Assembly (NCBI GenBank): GCA_038502055.1
Contig: JAXRKN010000042.1
Coordinates: forward strand, 3,596,001 to 3,660,000
Source: Tanytarsus gracilentus
Lineage: Eukaryota > Arthropoda > Insecta > Diptera > Chironomidae
Length of the DNA: 64,000 bases
Reading direction: 5' to 3'
Shown: piece after piece, positions 47,801 through 59,786 of the stretch
How the letters are laid out: the number at the start of each line of letters is the position of its first letter
How positions within the stretch are numbered: position 1 is the stretch's first letter
The notes under the pieces: generated by a model
What the model was told of the DNA's origin: nothing
What the model saw: the letters and a program-made list of their open reading frames with translations, nothing else
The model's database searches: none
Translations under genes and position numbers: made by a program

Positions 47801-47959
47801 ACTTACTTTTATTTTTTACGTCACTTCTTTCACTTTTAATCTTAAACTTTTCGTGGACATTCTCCTTTTCGGCCGTTGATACATCATCCAACTCTTCACT
47901 ATCGCCATCAACATTTTCGGTGGTCTCTTCTTCGACGCGGATATCCTCATCTGCTGTGT
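35830..47959 (-). CDS. Oaz: Oaz, ZNF423/ZNF521-type multi-C2H2 zinc-finger factor (first exon not found)
   Basis: Nuclear zinc-finger protein of the Ebf/Collier-associated ZNF423/521 family. Fifteen exons in transcript order: 47959-47807, 44701-44603, 40402-40185, 39676-39580, 39510-39465, 39398-39354, 39294-39257, 39176-39095, 39021-38333, 38200-37705, 37623-36994, 36938-36847, 36782-36751, 36602-36430, 36361-35830; every junction keeps phase, giving about 1140 residues plus an unplaced N-terminus. The acidic head is followed by the diagnostic finger run ([77 protein letters not shown]). Later fingers include [40 protein letters not shown] and, near the end, [20 protein letters not shown] and [21 protein letters not shown] poly-acidic tail ends the protein. 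The exon at 47959 needs an upstream exon ending in phase 1; I could not find it. Introns of about 3.1 and 4.2 kb separate the first three exons seen. Confidence 0.9.
40403..44602. other. Large Oaz intron
   Basis: About 4.2 kb between two Oaz coding exons without any supported exon on either strand. Given the otherwise 50-70 bp introns, this is likely to hold cis-regulatory elements. Confidence 0.45.
44702..47806. other. Large Oaz intron with GA/CT-rich island
   Basis: About 3.1 kb without exons. From about 46310 to 46880 there are many GAGAG/CTCTC motifs, including GAGGGAGAAAAAGAGAGAGA near 46460 and several CTCTCTC groups. In flies such motifs bind GAGA factor at promoters and enhancers, so an internal promoter or enhancer is possible. 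This is inference from motif density seen by eye. Confidence 0.35.
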
Positions 47960-50048
47960 CTGCAAAAATAAATTTTGCATTTAAATCTAAATATATGAAA
48001 ATTTATGTACGAACATTTTTAATAACTTGAGAATGAGATATGGAACAAAATCGAATGAAAATAATAATTTGTTTCTATTAAGAGATTATTTAGTGAAGGT
48101 ATACATATTAAAGCCATCTGATGCACATCTTTTTCATTTATGTGTGCATCCTCAAAGATGTGTCCAGTGCATATTATATGGGAGATTAGTGAGAGTCCAC
48201 AATTAATTTTATAAATTGACTCGCATATTTAATATTAGTCTTTCGAAATATACGTGTGAGAAATGATTCAAAATCTCACATGAATAATGTCTCGTCTCAA
48301 AAACTCTCTAAATTTTCTCACATTAGTCCTTTTTTCGTATTTCACACATATTCCATAGAAAACAGTAGCGGAGCAATATGCATTTATTAAGCCATCAGAT
48401 ATTTCATTTTCAAGTTTTTGATAGGTGTTTGAATTTTAAACTATTGAGAGAGACTCATAGAAATAATTCCTCATATGATTCTTAGAGGATTTTGCTAGTT
48501 GCCATACTCCGCCATCGAGAGAACAAATAACGGTTGCTGTCAATAAAATCGATTTTTGAATTTCATCTGGGACGTCGAAACTTGCTCCCGCGAGAATCGT
48601 TCAACGCTTCAACATTTCCTTCAACCGACGATACACAGAGCAATAAAAGCGTTGTGAAATACATACAGTAAGTTTTTTCTAAATAAAGTATTTTAAAACT
48701 TCTTACGTTTAGTCAACGCTCTCGGTTTCAATTGCTTTCTTCGTGTCATAATTCACTTTACAATTCACCAAATATACTTTTAAGAAATTGAATACCTTCC
48801 GTTTCCCTTCACGTCTGAACTGAAAATGAAAAGCATGCTGTCGGAAAACATTCTCTGGGCGGTGGAAATTTTGAGAGAAATTTTCATCAATGTGTTTGTA
48901 CGAGTTGATCAGCTGTTTGAGAAAAACTGAGAAAACTCTCTTACCTGTTGCGCTTTCTTACTTACCATCCTTTTGGCATATAGCAATTTTTTTTTAGCTC
49001 AAATTTAATCGTCAATTTCCATTGAAGTCGAAGCCATAAAGATCATCTAAAAGCAAGAGACGATATAGCTGGCACTGCAGTAGGAAATTGAAAGATAAGA
49101 GAAAGACCGAGAAAAACAAAAGGTTAAAGGCTCCAAAATTTAAATAAAAATAACTATTATTTAAATTTTTAGTTTTTAGTTGAATCTGAGAGGCAAATGC
49201 GCTTTCTTGCGCTCTTAAAGTAATTTGAATTTCTACATCGAAAATTTAAAGGACAGTTTTCTAATTTAAAATATTTGATTACACACGCGGTATATACGAG
49301 GTTTTAACCAATTCATTTATCTTACACAATTTAATTATGTTGTAAGAAATATAATCGTAAACGGGGGTAAAAATACCTAATTACATATCCTTTTTACTCC
49401 ATCCAGAGCCAGAGAGTGGGCTAAGAATATTGTCACAAAAATGTTCAAAAATAAATTTTTGTAACCCTTGCAATGAATTAAGTCACGAATGATATTTAAT
49501 CATCAACATTTCGATTAGTGTAATAGAACCGGATTTAAATTTAGCGAAATATTTATTGCTAAGTTACAGTTTTGGCCCAAGCGATTCTGTTAATTAATAT
49601 TAAAACGTAAGACAAATTTTAGTTAGTCAGTATTTAACAGGTAAATAGACACTTGTTCTGAATAAAAAATTAAATATTTTAATATAAAAGCACTTGATAT
49701 AGTGATTTATAAAAAATGGCCGAATTCTAGATTTTTTAAATTCATTTTAAAAAAATACTAAAACGGCCATACAACCTTTCAAATGATTTGTTCAACCCTG
49801 GTACACCTTTTCATTTAGTTGAACGCCTCTTCGTCAAATCAATTTCCCCCAATTAATTTTTTTTAGCAAAAAGTCCACTTTTCTCACTGATTTACACACA
49901 ATAATACATGTACACACCTAATTAAACGTGTTAAAAATATTCACAGAATTAAAAATCAAACGTTCACGGCACAATGAAAAAATTTAAAAATCATGCACAA
50001 TAAATTTATCAACGGCTTAACGATTTTTAAATTAAAAAAAACAACAAA
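47960..50048. promoter_or_regulatory. Region that should hold the 5' exon(s) of Oaz and the promoter shared with mRpS31
   Basis: Oaz runs leftwards and mRpS31 rightwards from this region, so the two genes are head to head. I could not identify the first Oaz coding exon. Good donor sites exist on the minus strand at 48965-48960 (GTAAGT) and 48945-48940 (GTAAGA), so at least one 5' exon boundary is likely near 48950-48970, possibly of an untranslated exon. Confidence 0.4.
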
Positions 50049-51264
50049 ATGTTAAAAATTTTAGGAAAAATTAGGTAAGTTAGTAAAAGAAACAAAAATC
50101 ATAATTAAAGCGGGTTATACTTGTTTTAGACTTGTTTCTGTCACGCGTCGTACTGCGGTCAACATCCGCTGGTTCAGCGATGAAGATTCTAGCGATGACG
50201 AGAAGAAAAACCACAAAATCTTGAAGAAAAACGCCGATAATGCCAATAAGCGACTTCAGGAACTTCTGAACTCAATGAAGATGAAATCCGATGGAACAGT
50301 TGACTTTATTAAAGCTGCAAATAAAAGAAAAGAGGCATTAGAAAAAATAGTTGAGCCAGATTCAAGCGACATAAGGTGCAAATTCAATATAACCTTTTAT
50401 AAGCTATCTCAATTGATGTTCTTTAATATTAAATTAAACCTTTTCCAGAGTTGTTACGAAAAAGATTGCAGAAAAAATTGGTGGGGATGTCCAAAAAACC
50501 GAAGCCGAACTTTTGTCGTCATTACTGGGACTCACTGAACAGAAATCTAGTCTTAAGTGAGTATAAAAATGCAATAATTAGGCTTATATATACATTTATT
50601 GTATTAATAATTTAGTGAAATCATTGGAGGACTTAAAGTAGAGAAGGAAACACCTAAAGTTTTCAAGTCAAGGGCTCAAATTGTTAAGGAAGCTCTTTCG
50701 AATGCACAACATTCAACTTCAGCAGCACGCCAAAAACGAGCACCGATTCAACGAAGAGATAAAATATCGGAGAAAGTTGTAAGCGTAAATCTATTTGGGA
50801 GTGAACCGTTAAACATTTTTCATAAAGTTAATGATACACTGGACGCGTGTCAAACGTGGGCTGAGTTAGAGAAGCGTGAGTTAAGACTGGCCGTAACTCA
50901 TCCTCCGAGAAATTACTTTGAAAAAATGGCTCTTTGGACTGAGCAAGGGAAAATATGGAAGTTTCCCATCGATAATGAGCAGGGCTGGGAAGAGGAGCAC
51001 AACACAGACTTTACAGAACACATAGTCCTTGAAATGCATTTGGACGGTTGGTGCCCAACAAAAGGACCCGTCAGACATTTTATGGAACTTGTTTGCGTGG
51101 GCCTTTCAAAAAATAATTTCCTTTCGGCTCAAGAAAAAAAAGATCACATTATGTGGTATGAAGGGTATTTTAAGGAAAAAAGAGAAACACTGGGTGAGTT
51201 AATGACCTTGGGCATACAAGCAGAATCTTCTTCTTCGAGTAATTCACATGAACAAGTTGAATAG
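50049..51264 (+). CDS. mRpS31: Mitochondrial small ribosomal subunit protein mS31 (MRPS31)
   Basis: Component of the mitochondrial small ribosomal subunit. Four exons: 50049-50074, 50130-50375, 50449-50556, 50616-51264; 1029 nt, 342 residues (human about 395). The start MLKILGKIRLVSVTRRTAVN is basic and amphipathic, as expected for a mitochondrial targeting peptide; it is split by the first intron, which is why the ATG is 80 bp upstream of the main frame. A charged linker (DEDSSDDEKK, long Lys/Glu helices) leads to the conserved C-terminal domain: THPPRNYFEKMALWTEQGKI, WKFPIDNEQGWEEE, GPVRHFMELVCVGLSKN, KKDHIMWYEGYFKEKRE. A polyadenylation signal AATAAA (51279-51284) follows the stop by 15 bp. 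Tail to tail with mind bomb, about 460 bp apart. Confidence 0.94.
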
Positions 51265-51654
51265 AATTGGATAAGTTGAATAAAATAGGAATTTAGTAAT
51301 TTCAAAATATTTTTCTTTATTAATAAAATTTGTTTGAAAGTTTGCCTGCGTGGGACATGACCAAATGTTACCGTTTAAATTCAAAAAATCCTCATACAAA
51401 TAAAATTTAAATCTCGGCTTCAACGTATTTTCAATAGACAATTGTATACAAAAAGTATACTTTTATTTAAATTTACGGCTTCAACGGTTTTCATGTCCCA
51501 CGCAGGGAAAGTTTTAGCATGATTTTAAAATTTAAAATGCTTTTAAGAATTCTAAAAATTATGTGCAACGATAAGTATACCTCAATTTTTAACATCATGA
51601 TTTAATCATGATATTATAAATAAATCTTTTTTTGATCGTGTATTATCTTAGAGT

Positions 51655-51660
51655 TTTATT
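51655..51660 (-). terminator. Likely polyadenylation signal of mind bomb
   Basis: AATAAA on the minus strand, about 60 bp after the mind bomb stop codon. The region between the two convergent genes has no other feature. Confidence 0.5.
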
Positions 51661-51721
51661 GCGCTGTAAAATGTTTGGAAAAAAAATTAAACTTAGCTTA
51701 TTTTCCTAAATTATTTCTCTG

Positions 51722-54700
51722 TTAAAATAACAGGATACGTTTCTCAACGGTCTTTCTGCAGATTGGACATCCTTCAATTTGATCGCCACAGTACTGGCAA
51801 ACGCCATGACCACATAAGAAAACCATATTTTTAATTCTATCAAAGCAAACGGGACACATTGTTTGCTCTTTTATATCCTGCAATTGTTGTTGTAACTTTT
51901 GCATGTCGTCAAGGAGATTTACATTAAAATCGGGTTGATTTTGTTGTTGCGAAGATGCTGGTTGTTGTTCACCTTTTGAGTTGCTCGATGACGCAGAATT
52001 ACTGTTGTTACTACTAATATTTAAATTATTACTATGAATGCCACTGCTCGATAAATTATTGTAGGTTTGTGCCGTTGAGGTTGAGGGTGTAGCGAGAACG
52101 TTGAATTTGTTGTTGATCGAATTGCAGTTGTTCATGTTAATATTATGTCCATTATGATTTGTTCCTTGTAGAATGTCTTTTACCTTCTGATGATCCTCAA
52201 GATTGTTACTGTGAACGACTTTTGCAATTGTTCCCGATGATCCACAGCAAACTGAAAATGGAATCATTTGTTGCAATTCCGTTCGACATTGAACACATTT
52301 CTTCATAATTGGAGCACAGCTGTCGCATGCAACCATGTGGCCACATGGCTTGAAGAACACTGAAGCTTTTCGATCTGAACAAACTAGGCATTCGTCAATC
52401 TTTAAAGAAAGTTTACATTTTAACATTTTCATTCAAATGGACATATTAGCATACCTTTTCTCTAGATGAAACAGTCTCTCTACAAACCAAACATTTTTTG
52501 ATTCTTGCACCGCACGCTTCGCAAGCAATAACGTGTCCACATGGCTTGAAAACAGTATCTCTTTTTTGTTCTGAACACAAAAGACACTCGTCCATGATTA
52601 TTTCATTCGATTCAATTTTCGTTGCTGAAACTTGTTGTGACTGTTGTTGATCGTTGCTAACCGCATTACTAATATTCTTTTCATCCACGCTAGTTGACTC
52701 AATATCCTCCGTATGCTTCTCGTTGTAACATTTAATAAGAATTTTGCATAAATTTGGGTCCCTTAAAAGAAGAAGCACAGAAGTTATTTAATGAATTTCT
52801 GATTAAATAATTTCTTTAATGCAACTTACGGGCACAAATCCAGCGGAGTTTGGAGTTTTCGATTTTTTATCGTCAAATCTGCTCCGTTGCCTGCCAAAAA
52901 ACAAGCAATCGACGCCGATGCCTTTTTATCCGTATTCTAAAAAACACAAGTCATAAGAAAATATTCGTACACCTCTTAAATCTACGTGTAATTACATTTC
53001 GTAAGCCCATAAGAATTTTACCAAACCCTTCAACGTCTTGCAATTGGCGCAGTTGAGATAATGTATGATGTCTTAGCGCTATTATTAAAATGGATGATTT
53101 CAAATTAATTTATTAAAAATTTAAAACTAGAAATTACCTTCATGTAGGGGAGTATCACCATCTTTATCAGGTATGTTTAGATTTGCTCCCTTTCTAACAA
53201 GAAGCTTAACAACCAAACCATGTTGTCTCTCGACTGCCAGATGCAAAGCAGTCTGTAAATTAACATTTTGGCGATCCAAATTAGCCTTTCCCATGTTAAT
53301 CAAGAGATCAGCTATATCAACATGATTATTAAGTGCAGCGAGATGCAACGCTGTATATCCATCATCTTTTTTCTCCTCCACTATCCAAGGGCGGTTAATT
53401 TTCGAGAGTAAAATTTTCATTGCCGTAGGATTTCCTTTTAATGCGGCATGATGAATTGCTGCAATAAAAAAAAATTTAAACATGCTGCCAATTACTCAAA
53501 ATTTTACTTACAATTAAAACCATTATTATTTGTAAGTGTAACATCAGCACCATAATCGAGCAAATATGTTAAGCAAATGTCATTATCTTTTGAAATAGCT
53601 GAGAAATATATAGAACGGCATTAAATAAAATAACAGTATGCAATATGAGTGTATTCATACCATCATGCATCGGTGTATCACCTTCACTATCTTGCAGACT
53701 TGGATGACATCGCAATTCGAGTAGGGTTTTAACCACATTATTATGACCTTTATTAACTGCAATGTGCAATGCAGTTTGTCTTCTTTTATTTCTCGCATTG
53801 AGATCGGCCCCGGCTTGTGCGAGTAGCTTAATTACTGCCGGCTCATCACCAAATGCAGCATGGTGCACAGCACGATCGCCATCTTTATCTTCAATTTCTA
53901 CGTCAGCACTGTATTTAAGAAGAACTTTAATCACATCTAAATGACCGTTTTGACTCGCTGCTTGTAGGCTCGTGTGACCGGCAAAAACTCCATTGACATT
54001 AGCCTGTTCGATTCCCAAAGGGGTGCCCGCGGTCGATGTAGAAGGAAGACTCGAATCTTTATCACTTATTGGTGAATTAACCTGATCACCTTGAGACGCT
54101 GATTGACCCGAGGGATTGAGATACATTTCACATTTAACAGCATCACCATTGGCAGCAGCCTTAACAAGTTCTTCCGTGATGTTTGAAGAGACTTGAGGTT
54201 CAAATAGTTTCTTTAAAATAGCCGATAATCTCTCTCCATTAGCAGTTACAGCCGAAACTGAGCCATCCGATGAGGATGCCACTTTTTCAACCGCGAGGGG
54301 ATTATAAGTCCACGATGTGTTACCGACCTCAACTTTTAAATCTTTATCGTAGTAGATCTGAGTGACGCGTCCAACTTTTCCTAGTGTCGGAATCATTGCT
54401 TCTGCCCATTCGCCATGATTTCGCTGCAAAATTTTAATTCTTTCGAGATCACTGCATATCTTCACAAAATCACCAACTGTAAATTGACTTGCACTGTCGT
54501 CATTGCTTCCATTCGATGCCATTTTTGTGAGAACCGCGGCGTTAAAAGTCCACCGATTTCCGCTCGGATAAGATACAACTATATCATGATCTTCATCAAT
54601 GCCCACGACTTTGCCTGGATTATTTAGGCACTCAAACATTCCTTCTGTCCAACCCCCGTGTCCTAAACATTCGATCGATAGCAAAAAGAAACAAAAATTG

Positions 54701-56040
54701 TTTGGTTTAATATCAATTTGAAATAAAATCGGTACTAGTGAGTCTATTAAGTACTACACACCTAATTGGAATGACTGAACTACTTCCAATTCAAGTTCAA
54801 CAATCACAGTATCGCCAATCTGGAAGCCATTGTGACCTTTTGTTGCAGAATTTTCGCCGAGCAATGGAAGATGATCACGATAAACGGTTGCACCCTTGGC
54901 GTCATTGACAACTTTAAGATCGGCCATGCCTTCGTAGCCGACTCGATAAAGATTCTTCGCTCCATTATCCCAGCAAACGTACGCTGCTGAGCGAGGGGAT
55001 GTCGAGGCCCAATCCTGAACTTCCAATACTTTTCCTCGTCTTCCATTTCCACCATCTTGATCTTCCCACTGCCAATCGACACCCCTTACAACTCTTGCTC
55101 CCGGAAAAATACCTCGGACAGCTATCTTTTTAGATTTGCGCCGGGGGTCGAGAAGAACGCGGTCACATCCGGGAACACTTTAATAGTTTTTAAAAAAAGT
55201 ATTTAATAATCACGTTTCAATTTAGTCAATATACTCACGTAATACGATAAAATCTGTGCCGTAAATGATGTTTATCTGAATGATAGCAAATTGAGCATAA
55301 ATCGTAGTTTGAACATTCTGCACATTTCCAACGAATTCCGTATATTGGCTGTTGCCTACAAGTATCACACATCGTGCCATCATGTTTAATCGATGTCGGA
55401 GCACTATCCAAAACACGTAGATCATATGTTCCCGAGCACCTTAACATATATATATTTTTTATAAGGATGAACGGAAATGACAAAAAATATCAAATTACCT
55501 ATAGTTGGCCGCTGTACCTTGATCCCATACTATATTTTTAACGCAGATTTTAAGTATAAGAAAATTAAAAATGATTTAATAGAACCTTTTAAGTTTATAT
55601 TTACTTACCCACGACTACCTCTTCCGCTGATTCAAAATTCCTCACGGTTCCAACATGGCCTTCACCTCCATCCTAAAAATTAATTTGTGCAAAAAATAAT
55701 AATATGAAAATTACAATAGTTTCAAAAGTGCAAATGTGTTCAAGCATTTGCATATTAAATAAAAAAACATAATGTATGACATCACAAAACAATATACAGT
55801 AAGGAGAAAAAATCAAACATGGAGTCTTATGTAGAAAATAATTTTTTAAGCTTATTTTATCGATCGAGATATGAATTAAAATTAGCCATCACTTACTTGT
55901 TTGCTCCATTTCCAATCTCTTTCGTTTCTAATAACCCTACAGCCCACGAGCTCTTTTGTAAAACTCGAGTTTGACCTATTTGCACTGCTCACTCCAGCGG
56001 AGGAGCTAACTGCGGAATCATTTTGAGGCGCATATGCCAT
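51722..56040 (-). CDS. mib1: Mind bomb 1, RING E3 ubiquitin ligase of the Notch pathway
   Basis: Cytosolic E3 ligase that ubiquitinates Delta/Serrate and promotes their endocytosis. Twelve exons in transcript order: 56040-55897, 55672-55609, 55529-55499, 55439-55239, 55177-54762, 54662-53661, 53598-53512, 53458-53138, 53078-52996, 52936-52830, 52761-52455, 52399-51722; 3441 nt, 1146 residues, between human (1006) and Drosophila sizes. Order of domains: MIB/HERC2 repeat (about 35-105), ZZ finger ([27 protein letters not shown]), second MIB/HERC2 ([17 protein letters not shown]), REP repeats with [17 protein letters not shown] and [17 protein letters not shown], about eight ankyrin repeats ([40 protein letters not shown]), and three C-terminal RING fingers beginning [38 protein letters not shown] and [21 protein letters not shown] Gln/Asn/Ser-rich linker separates RING 2 and 3. 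All RING cysteines and histidines I can check are present. Confidence 0.96.
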
Positions 56041-56432
56041 TTTTTATTCACTCTAATTATCATTCACCATTAAATATTTATTTTTGATTAAATTTGCAAT
56101 CTTTAATTACTTCATGGATTCAATTTTTACAATTTTCTCAATTGAGCGAAAAGAAAATTATATAGAAGTACGAAATTATGTTTTATTCTGTCCGCTTGGC
56201 TATATGTTTCGTCATATGCTTAAATGTACTGGTATATTAGGTTTTCTACATAGTTCAGGGTTAAATCAAATTTGTTCAAAAATATATTTTATTTTAAACT
56301 TACACGAAGCTTTGCACATTTACATGTGCATGTATTTTTTTTCAACCACAAGTGAAATTTCAAATTTCATAAAGGAATAACTAAAGAAAGTGGTGTCTCT
56401 CAACTACTCTTGAGTAGTATTCAAGCGGTCTT
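56041..56432. promoter_or_regulatory. Short spacer: mind bomb 5' flank and angel 3' flank
   Basis: About 390 bp between two genes on the same strand. It must contain the mind bomb promoter and 5'UTR and the angel 3'UTR. A plus-strand frame of 98 codons (56084-56380) overlaps it but has no recognisable content. Confidence 0.4.
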
Positions 56433-58250
56433 TTAGAGCTTGTTATAATTTGGCGGAGTGTTGTTTTTAGCAGATGTTGATGTTCTTGAAAGTAATGGTT
56501 GGTTGTTCCTATCATAGCATATTTTGAATTGGGCTATCAGGGACAAGTGATCGGATCCGCTATTGACGTTTGGAATTTTTAGATTTATACTCTCACACTC
56601 ATTTGCTGTCGGGAGCGAGAAGTAGCCCAGCAACTGTAACTCTGGACTATTGGGAGTTTTTTTCGATTCGTCCGAGTAGAAAATGTAATCGACCAAAATC
56701 CACTCATCTTGATGCGTTGATACATAGTTTTCGTTTCCACTATGATGGTAAACCGACTTAAAGTCAAATGTGTGACGCAACACACCAGTTGCAAAATAAT
56801 TTACAATTTCCTTCGTGATTTCAATTTCCTGATCGTACTGAATTACTTTTCTGTGTTCCGAGTGATATAACTGTAAATTTAAAAAAATATTTCATTGAAA
56901 ATTTAATTAATCATAGATCAATGCGCAGCATGCTAAAAAGAAGAGGGAATTAAGTATTTCAAACTTACTTTGATTTCACTTTTAAAGTGCTGACACTCAT
57001 CGCTAATACCCAATTTAATTGGGAGCAATTGTCGTCCGGCTGTGACATTTGAGTTCGAACTTTGTATTAGAGTTTTAGGTGTCAGATTTTCATACTTTAA
57101 AGAACCTAAAAAAAGTTAATTGATTCTTATCAGAAAAAAATCTTTATCGTTATGATTTCAAATCAAGATTACCGTTTGTGATTAAATTAAAGGGTGCAGA
57201 GTTTGGTTGTAAGTTAAAGTCTCCCGTTAATATTGTGGGAAGATAGGTTTTTTGTCCATTTGATTCAACTACTTGAGCGTGTCTGTCTAACTCTGCGAGA
57301 AGTATTTGAACCTGCGCCAAACGAATGTCTTGTCTTCGTGGATTGTAGAGTAAATGTGTTGTTGCTACAATAAACTGCACCGAGGGATTTGTCTTGAGAG
57401 CTAATTTTGCTATAATGGCAACGTTCTCCCGATTCAAAATTTCTATACCTTAAAAATGATTAAAAGCAAAATAAATTTTATATATAAGTTTTAAAAATTT
57501 TAAAATATTTTTTACCAGGCTGCTCAAATTCAACATTGTATTCGTCGACCAATTGAAATAAATCGTTTCTAAAAAATATCGCACATCCGTCGGGCTGTAA
57601 TAAATAATTATAACATCTATAATAACTCTTGAGTATTTTTAGAGTCTTAATTTAAGCTCACCTTATCACCCGTTCTCTTTTTGAATATCATCGCATAGTT
57701 CATTTTATTCAATCGGTTTTGTATTTGAGAAAGATGCGAGACTTGAACTTCCTAATATTCCGGTTTATGTAGTTAGTTTTTTATTGCGAAAAGAAAGAGA
57801 GGAAGGAAGCGATTTGTGAAGGACGAATTATTTTTGAAAGTTACACTCAAGGACGATTCATACCTGGCAACAAAGTATCGATGGTTTGGCACGGAAGATT
57901 TCTCCAATGACATTATAAAGTCTCAAGTCCCAATTAAGTGCTCCTTTTTCGTGACGGTTATAGAGATACGAGTGTTGTTCTAACAATTTTTGGCTAAGTA
58001 AATTATAATTGAGAACCGTGAATACTTGTCCAGGCTTTTCGTCCACTTCCATACGAATCCATTTTCTAAAGTTACTTAAAAGATCTTCCCGCGAATGTTG
58101 TTGTTGTTGTTGCATATTGGGTCTGTTTTTGTAATAATGCTGGCCTTGATGTTGCTGAACAAAAAAATGAGCCTCATAAATTTGCCTTAAAAGTTTTAAT
58201 GTTGTTCCATTGTTGTGTAAAATAGGTGCACCAATTAGGCTCTTTTTCAT
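56433..58250 (-). CDS. angel: Angel, CCR4-like exonuclease/endonuclease/phosphatase-fold protein
   Basis: Member of the CCR4/nocturnin group (ANGEL1/2). Human ANGEL2 is reported to act on RNA ends containing 2',3'-cyclic phosphate; the fly role is less clear. Six exons in transcript order: 58250-57864, 57751-57662, 57594-57516, 57448-57173, 57105-56969, 56870-56433; 1407 nt, 468 residues. Fold motifs in order: NYNLLSQ with the first metal-site Asn, the CCQ/EVQ junction supplying the catalytic Glu (exon 1-2 join), DGCAIFFR, TTHLLYNPRRQDIRLAQ, GDFN with Asp and Asn of the active site, and the C-terminal SGSDHLSL with Asp-His. The N-terminal head carries a Gln run and no clear targeting signal. 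All catalytic motifs are intact. The start at 58250 is the first Met after a stop-rich leader. Confidence 0.93.
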
Positions 58251-59216
58251 TACTCTTTTCTTACAAGCAAAAACACACGATTTGCTATCTTGATATCTTA
58301 GCGTTAACTACTAAGATATCTTTTGAAAGCTAAAGGAATGAGAAATAAAAACAAAAATAAAACTTTGAAATTAGCCAATTCGGAGCTCTCGTTATCCCCC
58401 GAAATTTAACGAATGGAACGCTCACGCAAATTTAAACTTTTCCTGACCGTTAGATTAAAAAACATACAAGAAAAACTACCAACCATCATTGTCGGCCAGG
58501 GGAAAAAATAAAATTTAATTTAATTAAATCTGTAAAATCAATGGAAGCATATTTTTGGATCAGCAACAACAAAACTCACCGAATTTAAATATCAGCATTG
58601 ATTTTCGTATTAAGACCGATGAGAATGGCGATAAAAGCATCATCGATGAAAGCTCCAATTTATTTTTGTACCTTGATATGCATGGTCATGTGTCATGTTT
58701 CTTTTCAGCAACAACGACATCGGTAAGTTTGCGACACAATAACCAGCCGACATGTGAGAAAAAGAATCCACGTGTAGCGTTATGAGGATCGACATCAGTT
58801 TCACTATACTTATGGTGAAAATATTTTAAGCTGTAAGTAAATGATGTTGTTAAAAGTGAGTAAATAGCATTAAAATTTATTGATGATTAATAAAAAAAAA
58901 TATTTTTAATTGACATTTTACTTAATGCTGCGATCAGCATGTACGAAGGAACAAAAGTTTCGTAAGTTCTTTATGGTAACGGTTTTCTAGTTTTTGCTTC
59001 GACCGAATGCCAGTTCTATTTCCTGTTTCGAGCATTTCTTGACGATTCTTTCTTTCTTCTTCAACTTAATCAGTCAATTCATCATCTGACTCTCTAAAAG
59101 AGTGTTGTGTATCGATACTCTTAAGTTATGTCTTAACACCAACAGGAACTACATCGCACGACCCCAGTATGTTTACCTTTATGATTCTGGCAAGTTGGGT
59201 TGATGCATGCCGTGAT
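58251..59216. other. Upstream of angel; one weak plus-strand open frame
   Basis: A plus-strand frame from about 58560 to 58785 encodes SPNLNISIDFRIKTDENGDK followed by a weaker tail; it lacks an in-frame ATG and could be an exon between an acceptor-like GGATCAG at 58561 and a donor-like GTCATG or GTAAGT (58717). Composition is coding-like only in its first 40 codons. I cannot link it to other exons. The rest is AT-rich. Confidence 0.25.
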
Positions 59217-59706
59217 TTATAATGGTATTTTCCTCTCAACTCTGGATGCTCGACACGCATGTGTATAAAAATAAATAAATAAATAAATGATAAATTTTGT
59301 CGTATCACATTTGTCGACCCCGAACGGACAAAGAAATTGTAGATTTATCATTGAAAAAGAAGTTGAATGAGTGTAGTTGCAGGTTTTAAGAATGTGCGAC
59401 AACGGCGAACACTTGCCATGATGGGGCGGCTGTTCACACACTATACAATTAATACCTTCCTTAGGGTAATTTTTTTTCAACAACGCCGACGTATTAAATC
59501 CGGTGAGCTTCAATGTTTTTGGATTTAGGTAGAGGATGAAACCGATTGATTCTCCCATCTGAATGTTGACTGCTCTGGTTTCAGAATTAATGTTCATATC
59601 TAAAAATAGAGAACGAATAAAATTTTATAATTTACACATCACAGAAAAATACCTTTTTTGAACTGCGATGTCATGAGTGCAAAATCTTCCGGTTTAATTT
59701 TTGATC
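59217..59706 (-). CDS. Two exons of an unrecognised gene
   Basis: Exons 59706-59653 and 59599-59217 are joined by a 53-bp GT-AG intron whose phase fits, reading SKIKPEDFALMTSQFKK then DMNINSETRAVNIQMGESIG and on to FILYLNPKTLKLTGFN. A Cys/His group follows (CIVCEQPPHHGKC) and may bind zinc. The last 50 codons look like translated 3'UTR, so the true end may be spliced earlier. The upstream exon must end in phase 1 and was not found; the neighbouring Ulp1-like exon at 59787-60505 ends in a stop but could be an alternative terminal exon of the same gene. No family recognised. Confidence 0.5.
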
Positions 59707-59786
59707 CTGTGGTCGATAAAAAAAGCTATTTAAATTTAAATTTTTTTCAGGATTTTTAATGTTTTGCTAAAGTATAATGAAATCAA

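Noticed and set aside
48946..48976. ATG GTA AGT AAG AAA GCG CAA CAG before a donor, as the Oaz start (MVSKKAQQ)
   Set aside because: It ends in phase 0, but the exon at 47959 needs a phase 1 partner, so joining would shift the frame.
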